A stretch of DNA of 64,000 nucleotides from positions 310,001 to 374,000 of the forward strand of contig NZ_JBHUGH010000005.1 of NCBI RefSeq assembly GCF_042681825.1, written 5' to 3'. Under the pieces are notes generated by a model. It was given only the letters and a program-made list of their open reading frames with translations, was not told the origin of the DNA and searched no databases. This document shows, piece by piece, positions 8,608 to 16,153 of this stretch. Each line of letters opens with the position of its first letter. Within the stretch, counting starts at the first letter, position 1. Source of the stretch: Halodurantibacterium flavum (lineage in GTDB: Bacteria; Pseudomonadota; Alphaproteobacteria; Rhodobacterales; Rhodobacteraceae). The position numbers and the translations under genes are program-made.

Positions 8608-9093
8608 TCAGTCTCCCTGCGACTCTGCCTCGGCCATCGTGGCGGCCCATATCACGAGAAAGGCCAGCAGAACCAGAAGTCCCGACATCATGGCGACCGG
8701 CCCGCCGACGAACCCCGCCAGAAGGCCCTGCAGCAGCATCAACGGGCTGATCGCGAGCATCGACCAGAAGAGCGCCAGCCGCGCCGTGAAAAAGCTGCCC
8801 CGCCCCCCGGCCACACGCGCGACCAGATGGGCAATCCCGGCGACCGCATAGGCGACCAGCGGCAGGATGAACAGCATCGCCATCAGCGCGCCCCCCAGCC
8901 GCGCATCGAGCGGCACCCCGGGATCGAGATGCGCCGCCCGCGCCAGCGGTGGCCATTGCGCCACGAAGAAGAGCCCGCAGGCGATCATGAGGAAGGCGAG
9001 CGCCCGCGCCTCATTCGCGCCGGTGACGAGCTGGTTGCGCAGCACGAGTCGGGGGCTGCGATAGCTGCGCAGGATCTCGGCGGTCAGCGACAC
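8608..9093 (-). CDS. YIP1-like integral membrane protein
   Basis: 161 residues if translation starts at the GTG at 9093, one nt after the sufD stop; a longer reading to 9135 would run inside sufD. Four hydrophobic stretches follow an N-terminal segment (SLTAEILRSYRSPRLVLRNQ) like that of the next gene, and the region VAGIAHLVARVAGGRGSFFTARLALFW resembles the Yip1 core. It looks like a diverged sister of the 195-residue protein encoded next. Role unknown. Assignment to the Yip1 family is by layout and residue pattern. Confidence 0.65.
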   Translation of the reverse strand: MSLTAEILRSYRSPRLVLRNQLVTGANEARALAFLMIACGLFFVAQWPPLARAAHLDPGVPLDARLGGALMAMLFILPLVAYAVAGIAHLVARVAGGRGSFFTARLALFWSMLAISPLMLLQGLLAGFVGGPVAMMSGLLVLLAFLVIWAATMAEAESQGD

Positions 9094-9094
9094 C

Positions 9095-10360
9095 TCAGCC
9101 CTTCCGTTCGAGCAACCAGTCCTCGAGCCGGGCACGCACCATCTCGGCGATGCCCTCGTCCTCGATCTCCTGCAGGGCCTCGGCCAGGAAGGCGAGCACG
9201 AGAAGCACCCGGGCCTCCGATTCCGGCAACCCGCGCGAGCGGAGGTAGAACAGCCCCTCTTCGTCGATCGCGCCCGAGGTGGAGCCGTGGCTGCATTTCA
9301 CGTCATCGGCATAGATCTCAAGCTCGGGCTTGGCGAGGAACTGGCTGTCTTCGTCCAGCAGGAGCGACTGGCTGATCTGATAGCCGTCGGTCTTTTGCGC
9401 GACCTGACGCACCAGGATCTTGCCCTGAAAGACGCCGACCGCGCCGTTGCGCAGCACCTTCTTGAACACCTGCCGGCTTTCGCAGCCGGGGGCGCCATGG
9501 GTGATGAAGACCGTGTCGTCATGGTGGAAGGTCGCGTTGCCCACCGCCGCGCCTGCGATATGGGCGATCCCGCCCTCACCGGCCAGTTCGATCACCGCCT
9601 CGTTGCGGGTCATGACGCCGTTCGCCGTCAGGGTGAAGGACTTGAACGCGCTTTCCGCGCCGACGCGGGCAAAGACATGGGTGTTCGCGATGCGGCTGTC
9701 CTCGCGCCCCTGGATGCGGATGTGGTTAAAGGCGCCGCCATCCGCCACATCGACCTCAAGCGCGGTGTTGTAGCGCGCGCCCGCCACCCCGGATTCCAGC
9801 AGTGTCAGCGCGGCGCCCGCCTCGACCTTCACACAGTGATGCAGGATCACGTCCGAAGCCTCTGACGAACGTCGATAAATCAGCGCGACCGGCTTTGCGG
9901 CAGCGCCCGTGACGCGGATCAGCACGCCATCCGTCGCAAAGGCCGTGTTCAGCGCCCCGAAGGGCCGGCGCACGGGCGCCTGACCCAGTGCCTCGAGCGT
10001 GCCGTAGAACTCGGCCGCCCAGTGGATGTCGGCCGGTTCCGCAAGGCGCGAAATCTCGACCCCTGCAAGCGCCGGATCATCCGAGGCGGCAGCGTCGAAC
10101 ACACCGTCCACGAAGACGAGCTTCACCCGGTCCAGCCCGTCGAAAAGCTGCTCCTCCGGTTCCATGATGCTGGCCGCCGGTTGAACCGCGTTCAGCCGCG
10201 CGGGGTCGGTGTAGCGCCAGTATTCGTCACGCCGCCCCGGCAGCCCGATTTCACCAAGCCAGGCCAGCGCCGTTTCGCGCGGGGCCCGCAGCCCGTCAGG
10301 CAGCGCGAGGGGCGCGATCCGCGCGCCCAGCACATCCTCTTTCGCCTGCGCCTGCGCCAT
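9095..10360 (-). CDS. sufD: Fe-S cluster assembly protein SufD
   Basis: 421 residues. The C-terminal half carries the SufBD beta-helix core: HHDDTVFITHGAPGCESRQVFK, NGAVGVFQGKILVRQVAQKTDGY, and KCSHGSTSGAIDEEGLFYLRSRG with the conserved His. The N-terminus (WLGEIGLPGRRDEYWRYTDPARL) is typical for SufD. It forms the SufBC2D scaffold with the neighbouring products. The start overlaps the sufC stop by one nt (TGATG), showing tight coupling. Confidence 0.96.
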   Translation of the reverse strand: MAQAQAKEDVLGARIAPLALPDGLRAPRETALAWLGEIGLPGRRDEYWRYTDPARLNAVQPAASIMEPEEQLFDGLDRVKLVFVDGVFDAAASDDPALAGVEISRLAEPADIHWAAEFYGTLEALGQAPVRRPFGALNTAFATDGVLIRVTGAAAKPVALIYRRSSEASDVILHHCVKVEAGAALTLLESGVAGARYNTALEVDVADGGAFNHIRIQGREDSRIANTHVFARVGAESAFKSFTLTANGVMTRNEAVIELAGEGGIAHIAGAAVGNATFHHDDTVFITHGAPGCESRQVFKKVLRNGAVGVFQGKILVRQVAQKTDGYQISQSLLLDEDSQFLAKPELEIYADDVKCSHGSTSGAIDEEGLFYLRSRGLPESEARVLLVLAFLAEALQEIEDEGIAEMVRARLEDWLLERKG

Positions 10361-11115
10361 CAGACTGCCTCCGACAGGAGATCGGCATAGCCGTTACGCT
10401 CCACCTCCAGCGCAAGCTCGGGGCCGCCGGTCTTCACGATACGGCCATCGGCCATGATATGCACGACATCGGGCGTGATATGGTCCAGCAGCCGCTGGTA
10501 ATGGGTGATGACCAGAAACGCCCGACCCGCGTCGCGCAGCGCGTTCACGCCATCGGACACCAGCTTCATCGCGTCCACGTCGAGGCCGGAATCCGTCTCG
10601 TCGAGGATGCACATCTTGGGTTCGAGCATCGCCATCTGCAGGATCTCGTTGCGCTTTTTCTCGCCGCCCGAAAAGCCGGTATTCACGGGACGCTTCAGCA
10701 TGTCGGCGTCGATCTTCAGCGCCTTCGCCTTTTCGCGCACGACCTTGAGGAACTCTGCCGCGCTCATCTCGGCCTCGCCCCGCGCCTTGCGCTGCGCGTT
10801 CACCGCGGTGCGCAGGAAGGTCATGTTACCGACGCCGGGAATTTCCACCGGATACTGGAACGCGAGGAAAAGACCGGCCGCCGCACGCTCTTCCGGCTCC
10901 ATCTCCAGCAGTTCCTCGCCGTCCAGCGTGGCCGAGCCTTCGGTGACCTCATAGCCGTCGCGACCCGACAGGACATAGGACAGCGTCGATTTCCCGGACC
11001 CGTTCGGGCCCATGATCGCGTGGACCTTGCCAGCCTCGACCGTCAGATCGACGCCCTTGAGGATCTGCTTGTCCTCTTCCTCAAGTTTCACGTGCAGGTT
11101 ATTGATTTCCAACAT
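10360..11115 (-). CDS. sufC: Fe-S cluster assembly ATPase SufC
   Basis: 251 residues, the usual size. Walker A GPNGSGKST, Q-loop AFQYPVEIPGV (the SufC-specific YPVEIPGV), signature GFSGGEKKRNEILQ, Walker B CILDETDSGLDVDA and switch His in VITHYQR are all visible. It is the soluble ABC ATPase that drives conformational change of the SufB-SufD scaffold. It lies 21 nt downstream of sufB and overlaps sufD. Confidence 0.98.
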   Translation of the reverse strand: MLEINNLHVKLEEEDKQILKGVDLTVEAGKVHAIMGPNGSGKSTLSYVLSGRDGYEVTEGSATLDGEELLEMEPEERAAAGLFLAFQYPVEIPGVGNMTFLRTAVNAQRKARGEAEMSAAEFLKVVREKAKALKIDADMLKRPVNTGFSGGEKKRNEILQMAMLEPKMCILDETDSGLDVDAMKLVSDGVNALRDAGRAFLVITHYQRLLDHITPDVVHIMADGRIVKTGGPELALEVERNGYADLLSEAV

Positions 11116-11136
11116 TCTTTAATCTCCGCGTATCCG

Positions 11137-12669
11137 TCAGCCGACCGAGCCTTCAAGGCTGATCGCAACGAGGCTTTGCGCCTCCATGGCAAATTCCATC
11201 GGCAGCGCCTGAAGCACTTCCTTGCAGAACCCGTTCACGACCAGCGCGACGGCCTCTTCCTCATCCATCCCGCGCGAGCGACAGTAGAACAGCTGATCGT
11301 CATCCACCTTGGAGGTGGTCGCCTCATGCTCGACCCGGCTCGAATTGTTGCGCACCTCGATATAGGGAACGGTATGCGCCCCGCACTGATCGCCGATCAG
11401 CAGGCTGTCGCATTGGGTATAGTTGCGGCTGTTCTTGGCGCGCGGGTGCATCGACACCTGCCCGCGATAGGTGTTCTGCGCGCGGCCAGCACTGATCCCC
11501 TTGGACACGATCCGGCTGCGGGTGTTCTTGCCCAGGTGGATCATCTTGGTGCCGGTATCGGCCTGCTGCATGTTGTTGGCGATGGCGATGGAATAGAACT
11601 CGCCCTGGCTGTCATCGCCGCGCAGGATGCAGGACGGGTATTTCCAGGTGATCGCGCTGCCGGTTTCCACCTGCGTCCACATCACCTTGGAGCGGTCGCC
11701 GCGACAATCGGCGCGCTTGGTGACGAAGTTGTAGATGCCGCCCTTGCCCTCTTCATCGCCGGGATACCAGTTCTGCACGGTGGAATATTTCACCTCGGCG
11801 TCGTCCAGCACCACGATTTCGACCACCGCCGCATGAAGCTGGTTCGTATCGCGCTGGGGTGCCGTGCAGCCCTCGAGGTAGCTGACATAGGCGCCCTTGT
11901 CGGCGACGATCAGCGTGCGCTCGAACTGACCGGTGTTTTCCGCGTTGATCCGGAAATAGGTCGAAAGCTCCATCGGGCAGCGTGTACCCTCGGGGACATA
12001 GACGAACGAGCCGTCCGAAAAGACCGCCGAGTTCAGCGTCGCGAAAAAGTTGTCGGACTGCGGCACGACCGAGCCGAGATACTTTTTCACCAGCTCGGGA
12101 TGTTCGCGGATCGCTTCCGAGATCGAGCAGAAGATCACGCCGGCCTTGGCCAGCTCGTCCTTGAAGGTCGTGCCCAGCGAGACAGAGTCGAACACCGCGT
12201 CCACCGCGACCTTGCGGCCTTCGGCGGGAGCGTTTTCCGCGCCTTCCACGCCTGCAAGGATCATCTGTTCCTTCAGCGGGATGCCCAGCTTTTCATAGGT
12301 CGCCAGCAGTTTCGGGTCGACCTCGTCCAGCGACTTGGGCTTCTGGGCCATGCTCTTCGGCTTGGCGTAGTAATACTGTTCCTGATAGTCGATCTCGGGA
12401 TAGTTAAGCATCGCCCACCGCGGCTCTTCCATCTGCACCCAGCGGCGATAGGCGGCCAGCCGCCATTCCAGCATCCATTCCGGTTCGTCGTTCTTCTGCG
12501 AGATGAGCCGGACGATATCCTCGTTCAGGCCCTTGGGCGCGAACTCCATCTCGATCTCGGTTTCCCAGCCGTGCTTGTATTTGCCGGCCATCGCCTGAAC
12601 GGCCTCGACCGTTTCCCGGTCCACGCCCTCGCGGATTTCCGCATCCAAAGCTGCCATATCCGTTCCCAT
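11137..12669 (-). CDS. sufB: Fe-S cluster assembly scaffold SufB
   Basis: 510 residues from the ATG at 12669; a second in-frame ATG at 12657 is an alternative start. Conserved SufB blocks are seen: GYKYGWxTEIE-type text near residue 34 (KYKHGWETEIEMEFAPKGL), KVPKxL-like SLDEVDPKLLATYEKLGIPL, FVYVPEGTRCPMELSTYFRI, EGCTAPQRDTNQLHAAVVEI, and NYTQCDSLLIGDQCGAHTVP with the conserved cysteine region. The protein accepts sulfur and builds the cluster. A 7-bp hairpin lies just upstream of its start. Confidence 0.97.
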   Translation of the reverse strand: MGTDMAALDAEIREGVDRETVEAVQAMAGKYKHGWETEIEMEFAPKGLNEDIVRLISQKNDEPEWMLEWRLAAYRRWVQMEEPRWAMLNYPEIDYQEQYYYAKPKSMAQKPKSLDEVDPKLLATYEKLGIPLKEQMILAGVEGAENAPAEGRKVAVDAVFDSVSLGTTFKDELAKAGVIFCSISEAIREHPELVKKYLGSVVPQSDNFFATLNSAVFSDGSFVYVPEGTRCPMELSTYFRINAENTGQFERTLIVADKGAYVSYLEGCTAPQRDTNQLHAAVVEIVVLDDAEVKYSTVQNWYPGDEEGKGGIYNFVTKRADCRGDRSKVMWTQVETGSAITWKYPSCILRGDDSQGEFYSIAIANNMQQADTGTKMIHLGKNTRSRIVSKGISAGRAQNTYRGQVSMHPRAKNSRNYTQCDSLLIGDQCGAHTVPYIEVRNNSSRVEHEATTSKVDDDQLFYCRSRGMDEEEAVALVVNGFCKEVLQALPMEFAMEAQSLVAISLEGSVG

Positions 12670-12676
12670 CCGTTAA

Positions 12677-12694
12677 GCGCGGTCCCCACCGCGC
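12677..12694 (-). promoter_or_regulatory. Hairpin directly upstream of sufB
   Basis: In the 31-nt gap between the desulfurase stop and sufB, the minus-strand RNA can form GCGCGGT-GGGG-ACCGCGC, a perfect 7-bp stem with a 4-nt loop, ending 7 nt before the sufB ATG. No U-run follows, so it is not an ordinary terminator. It could be a processing/stabilising stem or block the ribosome site of the first ATG, favouring the second ATG at 12657. Its role is inference. Confidence 0.4.
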
Positions 12695-12700
12695 GTCTTC

Positions 12701-13747
12701 CTATGCGGCCCGCGACCGGAATTTCCGGTACTGGGCCAGCCACGCCTCAGCAAAGCGCAACACCTCGTCTTCCGTGACCCCGGGCCCGAGCGAGACGCGG
12801 ATGGCCGAAGCCGCCGCGCCCTCATCGAACCCCATGGCCTGCAACACCCGGCTTGCGCGGACCTTGCCGCTGGAACAGGCCGAGCCCGCAGAAATGGCAA
12901 ACCCTGCCAGATCCATCTGCATCACCTGGGTTTCGCCCTTCCAGCCGGGCGTCACGATGCAGGATGTGTTGGGCAGGCGCCGCGTGTCATTCCCTACAAA
13001 AATAGTTCCCGTCGCCCCGGCTTCCAGAGCCCTTTCTAGAATATTTCTAAGTTCGTCAACCCGATCCCATTCGCCATTGGCCAGACGGCGGGATGCCGCC
13101 TCGGCCGCGGCGCCGAAACCCGCGATACCGATGATGTTTTCCGTTCCGGCGCGGCGGCCCATTTCCTGCCCGCCGCCCCGCAGTTGCGCCGCGATGTCCA
13201 GGCCGCGCCGCAGCACCAGCGCGCCGATCCCCTTGGGCCCGCCCAGCTTGTGCGCGGACACAAGGCCCATGTCACAGCCCAGCCAGTTGAAGGCAAAGGG
13301 GATCTTGCCGAAGGCCTGGGTCAGGTCCGACACGGCAAGCCCCGCGGGCAGGTCCTGCACGACCCCCGTTTCGGAATTCGCAAGCTGAAGCGTCGCCGCC
13401 GCCGAGTCATCCACCGTCACCCGACCGCTGCGACTGGTGGCAAGGGTCGGGTCGATCCAGGCCGCAACGGCGTCATGTTCGATCGCCGCGCCCGAAAAGC
13501 CCCGTCCGGCAAGTGCCAACGCCGCGGCCTCGGTCGCGCCGGAGGTAAAGACGATATCCGCGCCGTCCGCACCCAGGGCCGCCGCGACCTGCGCCCGCGC
13601 GCGTTCGACGATGGCCTTGGCCGCCCGCCCCTCGGCATGAACCGAGGACGGGTTTCCGACCGCGTCCATCGCAGCGATCATCGCCGCCCGCGCCTCGGGC
13701 AGAAGCGGCGCCGTCGCGTTCCAGTCAAGATAGGCGCGCGGCCTCAT
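12701..13747 (-). CDS. Cysteine desulfurase, NifS/IscS-like (group I)
   Basis: 348 residues, shorter than classical IscS (about 400). The N-terminus AYLDWNATAPLLPEARAAM matches the NifS YLDxNATTP start. The PLP lysine lies in VSAHKLGGPKG (about residue 167), and the active-site loop GSACSSGKVRAS places the catalytic cysteine at about 291 in the group I SSGK-type context. The segment between the beta-strand SGATEAAALAL and ANSETGVVQDL is compressed, which explains the short length. Its ATG overlaps the iscR stop (ATGA), and it precedes sufB, so the operon carries two desulfurases of different groups. Confidence 0.9.
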   Translation of the reverse strand: MRPRAYLDWNATAPLLPEARAAMIAAMDAVGNPSSVHAEGRAAKAIVERARAQVAAALGADGADIVFTSGATEAAALALAGRGFSGAAIEHDAVAAWIDPTLATSRSGRVTVDDSAAATLQLANSETGVVQDLPAGLAVSDLTQAFGKIPFAFNWLGCDMGLVSAHKLGGPKGIGALVLRRGLDIAAQLRGGGQEMGRRAGTENIIGIAGFGAAAEAASRRLANGEWDRVDELRNILERALEAGATGTIFVGNDTRRLPNTSCIVTPGWKGETQVMQMDLAGFAISAGSACSSGKVRASRVLQAMGFDEGAAASAIRVSLGPGVTEDEVLRFAEAWLAQYRKFRSRAA

Positions 13748-14202
13748 CCCTCATCCACCACCTGAAAGAGGTTCGGCACCGCCGGGCACGGGGTCAGCCC
13801 GTTCTTCACCACATCCGACAGGCGCGTCTGGTGGAGGAACACATAGACATGGGCCGAGAGGCTTTCCCACAGGCGATTCGTCATCGACTGGGCGCGCGTC
13901 CCCGACAGCCCGCCGGACGCGCCCGCGCCCGTATGCATGGCGCTGACGGTTTCATCCACGGCCTCCATGATCTCGCTCACGCGGATCGCGTCGGGGGACC
14001 GCGCCAGCCGATAGCCGCCGCCGGGTCCCCGCACCGATTCCACCAGCCCCGCGCGCCGCAGCTTGACGAAAAGCTGTTCCAGATAGGGCAAAGAGATGTC
14101 CTGCCGGCGCGAGATTTCGGCAAGCGACAGGATCTCATCCTTGGCGCTCGCCAGATCCGCGAGCGCGACCATTGCATAACGGCCCTTCGTCGACAGTTTC
14201 AT
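13744..14202 (-). CDS. iscR: Rrf2-family regulator IscR lacking the cysteine cluster
   Basis: 152 residues. The N-terminal winged helix is clear: MKLSTKGRYAMVALADLA, ISLPYLEQLFVKLRRAGLV and SVRGPGGGYRLAR, all IscR signatures. The region that normally holds three cysteines and a His as [2Fe-2S] ligands reads AVDETVSAMHTGAGASGG and RAQSMTNRLW, with no cysteine and Asn where the His would be; a single Cys occurs near the C-terminus (LTPCPAVPN). I recall that IscR of Rhodobacter sphaeroides likewise lacks most of these cysteines but still senses iron/Fe-S status. It heads the suf operon, so autoregulation is expected. ATG follows GAGGAGG. Confidence 0.93.
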   Translation of the reverse strand: MKLSTKGRYAMVALADLASAKDEILSLAEISRRQDISLPYLEQLFVKLRRAGLVESVRGPGGGYRLARSPDAIRVSEIMEAVDETVSAMHTGAGASGGLSGTRAQSMTNRLWESLSAHVYVFLHQTRLSDVVKNGLTPCPAVPNLFQVVDEG

Positions 14203-14282
14203 AAGGCCTCCTCACCAAATCAATTGACCTTGCGGGTCAGGCTGCTTAAGTCCTTCCCGGTCAGGCCGGCCCGTCCGGCTTT

Positions 14283-14297
14283 TTAGAATTGTTCTAG
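14283..14297 (-). promoter_or_regulatory. Palindrome upstream of iscR-suf, candidate IscR operator
   Basis: TTAGAA-TTG-TTCTAG is an AT-rich dyad (perfect arms TAGAA/TTCTA at 14284-14288 and 14292-14296) in otherwise very GC-rich DNA, about 80 bp upstream of the iscR start. Position and dyad form suit an operator for an iron/Fe-S-responsive regulator acting on the suf operon. No binding consensus was compared. Confidence 0.45.
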
Positions 14298-14388
14298 ATT
14301 GCCCGGCGGCACAGGTCAAGGATTTTGGCGGCCCCGGTCGGTCGGCCCGGGCCGCCAGACGCCCGGCGCAGAAAGGAAAGACGGCAAG

Positions 14389-15042
14389 ATGCCCGAGGTG
14401 ATTTTTCCTGGCCCGGAAGGGCGCCTGGAAGGCCGCTACCACCCCCAGAAAGATCGTGACGCCCCGATAGCCATCGTCCTGCATCCGCATCCGCAATATG
14501 GCGGAACGATGAACAACAAGGTCGTCTACAACCTGCATTATGCCTTCTACAACATGGGGTTCACCGTCCTGCGGTTCAACTTCCGGGGTGTGGGGCGCAG
14601 CCAGGGCGAATACGATCAGGGCATCGGCGAATTGTCGGATGCCGCCTCGGCGCTCGATTACCTGCAGTCGATGAACCAGAACGCCAAGCATTGCTGGGTG
14701 GCGGGGTTCAGCTTTGGCGCCTGGATCGGCATGCAGCTTCTGATGCGCCGGCCAGAGATCACGGGCTTCGTCTCGGTCTCGCCGCCCGCGAACATGTATG
14801 ACTTCAGCTTCCTTGCCCCCTGCCCCTCTTCGGGGCTTGTGATCAACGGCACCGCCGACCGCGTCGCCCCGCCGCGCGACACGATCAATCTGGTCAGCAA
14901 GCTGCATGAACAAAAGGGTATCACGATCACCCATGAACAGATCGAGGGCGCGGATCACTTCTTTCAGGACCCGCATATGGACACGATGATCGGCAGCGTC
15001 ACCAGCTATGTGAAGCGGCGCCTGACCGAAGGCACCCGCTGA
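14389..15042 (+). CDS. Small alpha/beta hydrolase
   Basis: 217 residues from ATG 14389, preceded by the Shine-Dalgarno GAAAGGAAAG; an upstream in-frame start has no such support. Alpha/beta fold blocks are visible: LHPHPQYGGTMNNK, the nucleophile elbow GFSFGAW, the acid in NGTADRVAPP and the catalytic His in GADHFFQD. Proteins of this compact LHPHP...GGTMxN type are conserved in alphaproteobacteria with unknown substrate. It is divergent from iscR and converges with a LysR gene across a shared terminator. Confidence 0.88.
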   Translation: MPEVIFPGPEGRLEGRYHPQKDRDAPIAIVLHPHPQYGGTMNNKVVYNLHYAFYNMGFTVLRFNFRGVGRSQGEYDQGIGELSDAASALDYLQSMNQNAKHCWVAGFSFGAWIGMQLLMRRPEITGFVSVSPPANMYDFSFLAPCPSSGLVINGTADRVAPPRDTINLVSKLHEQKGITITHEQIEGADHFFQDPHMDTMIGSVTSYVKRRLTEGTR

Positions 15043-15044
15043 CC

Positions 15045-15072
15045 AAAGGCCCGCCCCCCGGCGGGCCTTTTT
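15045..15072. terminator. Bidirectional rho-independent terminator
   Basis: AAA-GGCCCGCC-CCCC-GGCGGGCC-TTTTT: an 8-bp perfect stem, 4-nt loop, T-run on the plus side and an A-run on the other. It lies between convergent genes (hydrolase ending 15042 and LysR ending 15091) and can serve both. Confidence 0.88.
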
Positions 15073-15090
15073 CATCGCGCCGGTCGGCGA

Positions 15091-15999
15091 TCAGTCCGCG
15101 CGCAGCGGCGCGGTGACGCCCACCAGCCAGTCGCGGAAGGGCCGGAGGGGCGGGTTCCCCTCGGCCGCCTCGGGCCAGACGAGCCAGTAGCTGCCCACCC
15201 CCGTTGCCGCACCGCCGCAGGCCCGCACCAGCCGCCCTTCCCCGATCTCGCCGACCGCGAGGAATTCCGGCAACAGCGCCAACCCCGCCCCGGCAATCGC
15301 GGCCTGTGTCATCGTGGCGAACTGGTCGAACATCATTCCGCGCCCCGGGGCCGCGCCCTCTACCCCGTGCTGGCGCAGCCACTGCGCCCAGGCATCGGGC
15401 CGGGTTTCAAGCTGCAAAAGCGGCAGCCGCACCAGATCGGCGGGGCTGGTGACGGGGTTGCGGCGCAGGAAATCCGGCGAACAGGTGGCGATCAGCCGCT
15501 CATCAAAGAGCCGCGTCATGGCGGCGCCCGGCCAGTCGGCAGCGCCGAAATGGATCGCGGCATCGAACCCCTCGCGCGCGAAATCGAACGGGCGCAGCCG
15601 GGTTGCAAGGTTGATCGTTATCCCCGGATGGGCCGACAGGAAATCCGGCAGACGCGGCGCAAGCCAGCGCGTCCCGAAGGTCGGCAGGATCGCCAGCGAC
15701 AGCACCCCACCCCCCGGATTGGACCGCACCCCCAGCGACGACCGCGCGATCAGGTCCAGCGCCTTGCGCACGTCGCGCGCATAGACCTGCGCCGCCTCGG
15801 TCGGGATCAGGCGCCGCCTTTCGCGCCGGAAAAGCTGCGCGCCCAGTTGCCCTTCGAGGTTCTGGACCAGCCGGCTGACGGTGCCCTGCGACAGCGCCAG
15901 TTCGCGCGCGGCAGCCGCGGTCGAACCGGTGCGGCAAACGGCCTCGAAGGCCTGCAACAGGCTGATCGAGGGCAGGAAACGGCGGGGTGTGACGGGCAT
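15091..15999 (-). CDS. LysR-family transcriptional regulator (GcvA-like)
   Basis: 302 residues from ATG 15999 (MPVTPRRFLPSISLLQAFEA), chosen because family members begin this way; further upstream in-frame ATGs (16026, 16038) lie in what looks like promoter DNA. The HTH is GSTAAAARELALSQGTVSRLVQNLE; the effector domain follows (LSLAILPTFGTRWLAPRLPDF). It is divergent from the aldehyde dehydrogenase/dipeptidase pair and probably regulates it. A T-N11-A dyad sits directly upstream. Confidence 0.9.
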   Translation of the reverse strand: MPVTPRRFLPSISLLQAFEAVCRTGSTAAAARELALSQGTVSRLVQNLEGQLGAQLFRRERRRLIPTEAAQVYARDVRKALDLIARSSLGVRSNPGGGVLSLAILPTFGTRWLAPRLPDFLSAHPGITINLATRLRPFDFAREGFDAAIHFGAADWPGAAMTRLFDERLIATCSPDFLRRNPVTSPADLVRLPLLQLETRPDAWAQWLRQHGVEGAAPGRGMMFDQFATMTQAAIAGAGLALLPEFLAVGEIGEGRLVRACGGAATGVGSYWLVWPEAAEGNPPLRPFRDWLVGVTAPLRAD

Positions 16000-16014
16000 A
16001 TGCATATCCTGCAT
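16000..16014 (-). promoter_or_regulatory. Candidate LysR box
   Basis: ATGCA-TATCC-TGCAT is a perfect 5-bp dyad containing the T-N11-A pattern typical for LysR-type regulators. It abuts the chosen LysR start codon, inside the divergent region shared with the aldehyde dehydrogenase gene. Autoregulation is inferred from position only. Confidence 0.35.
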
Positions 16015-16153
16015 GAACTGACGCATAATTAGGGACATTCTCCGCCGTTTGACAGCAGCTTCTGCATCGCGCAGCCCCAGCGGGGTGCTGGACTCTTGCC
16101 GCGGGGCGCGCGAAACCTTTGGCAACGATAGAACACCGACAGGAGATACGTGG

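Noticed and set aside
10459..12777. 772-codon plus-strand ORF opposite sufC-sufB
   Set aside because: It is the antisense shadow of two certain genes; high GC at third positions suppresses stops on the opposite strand. No ribosome site or domain.
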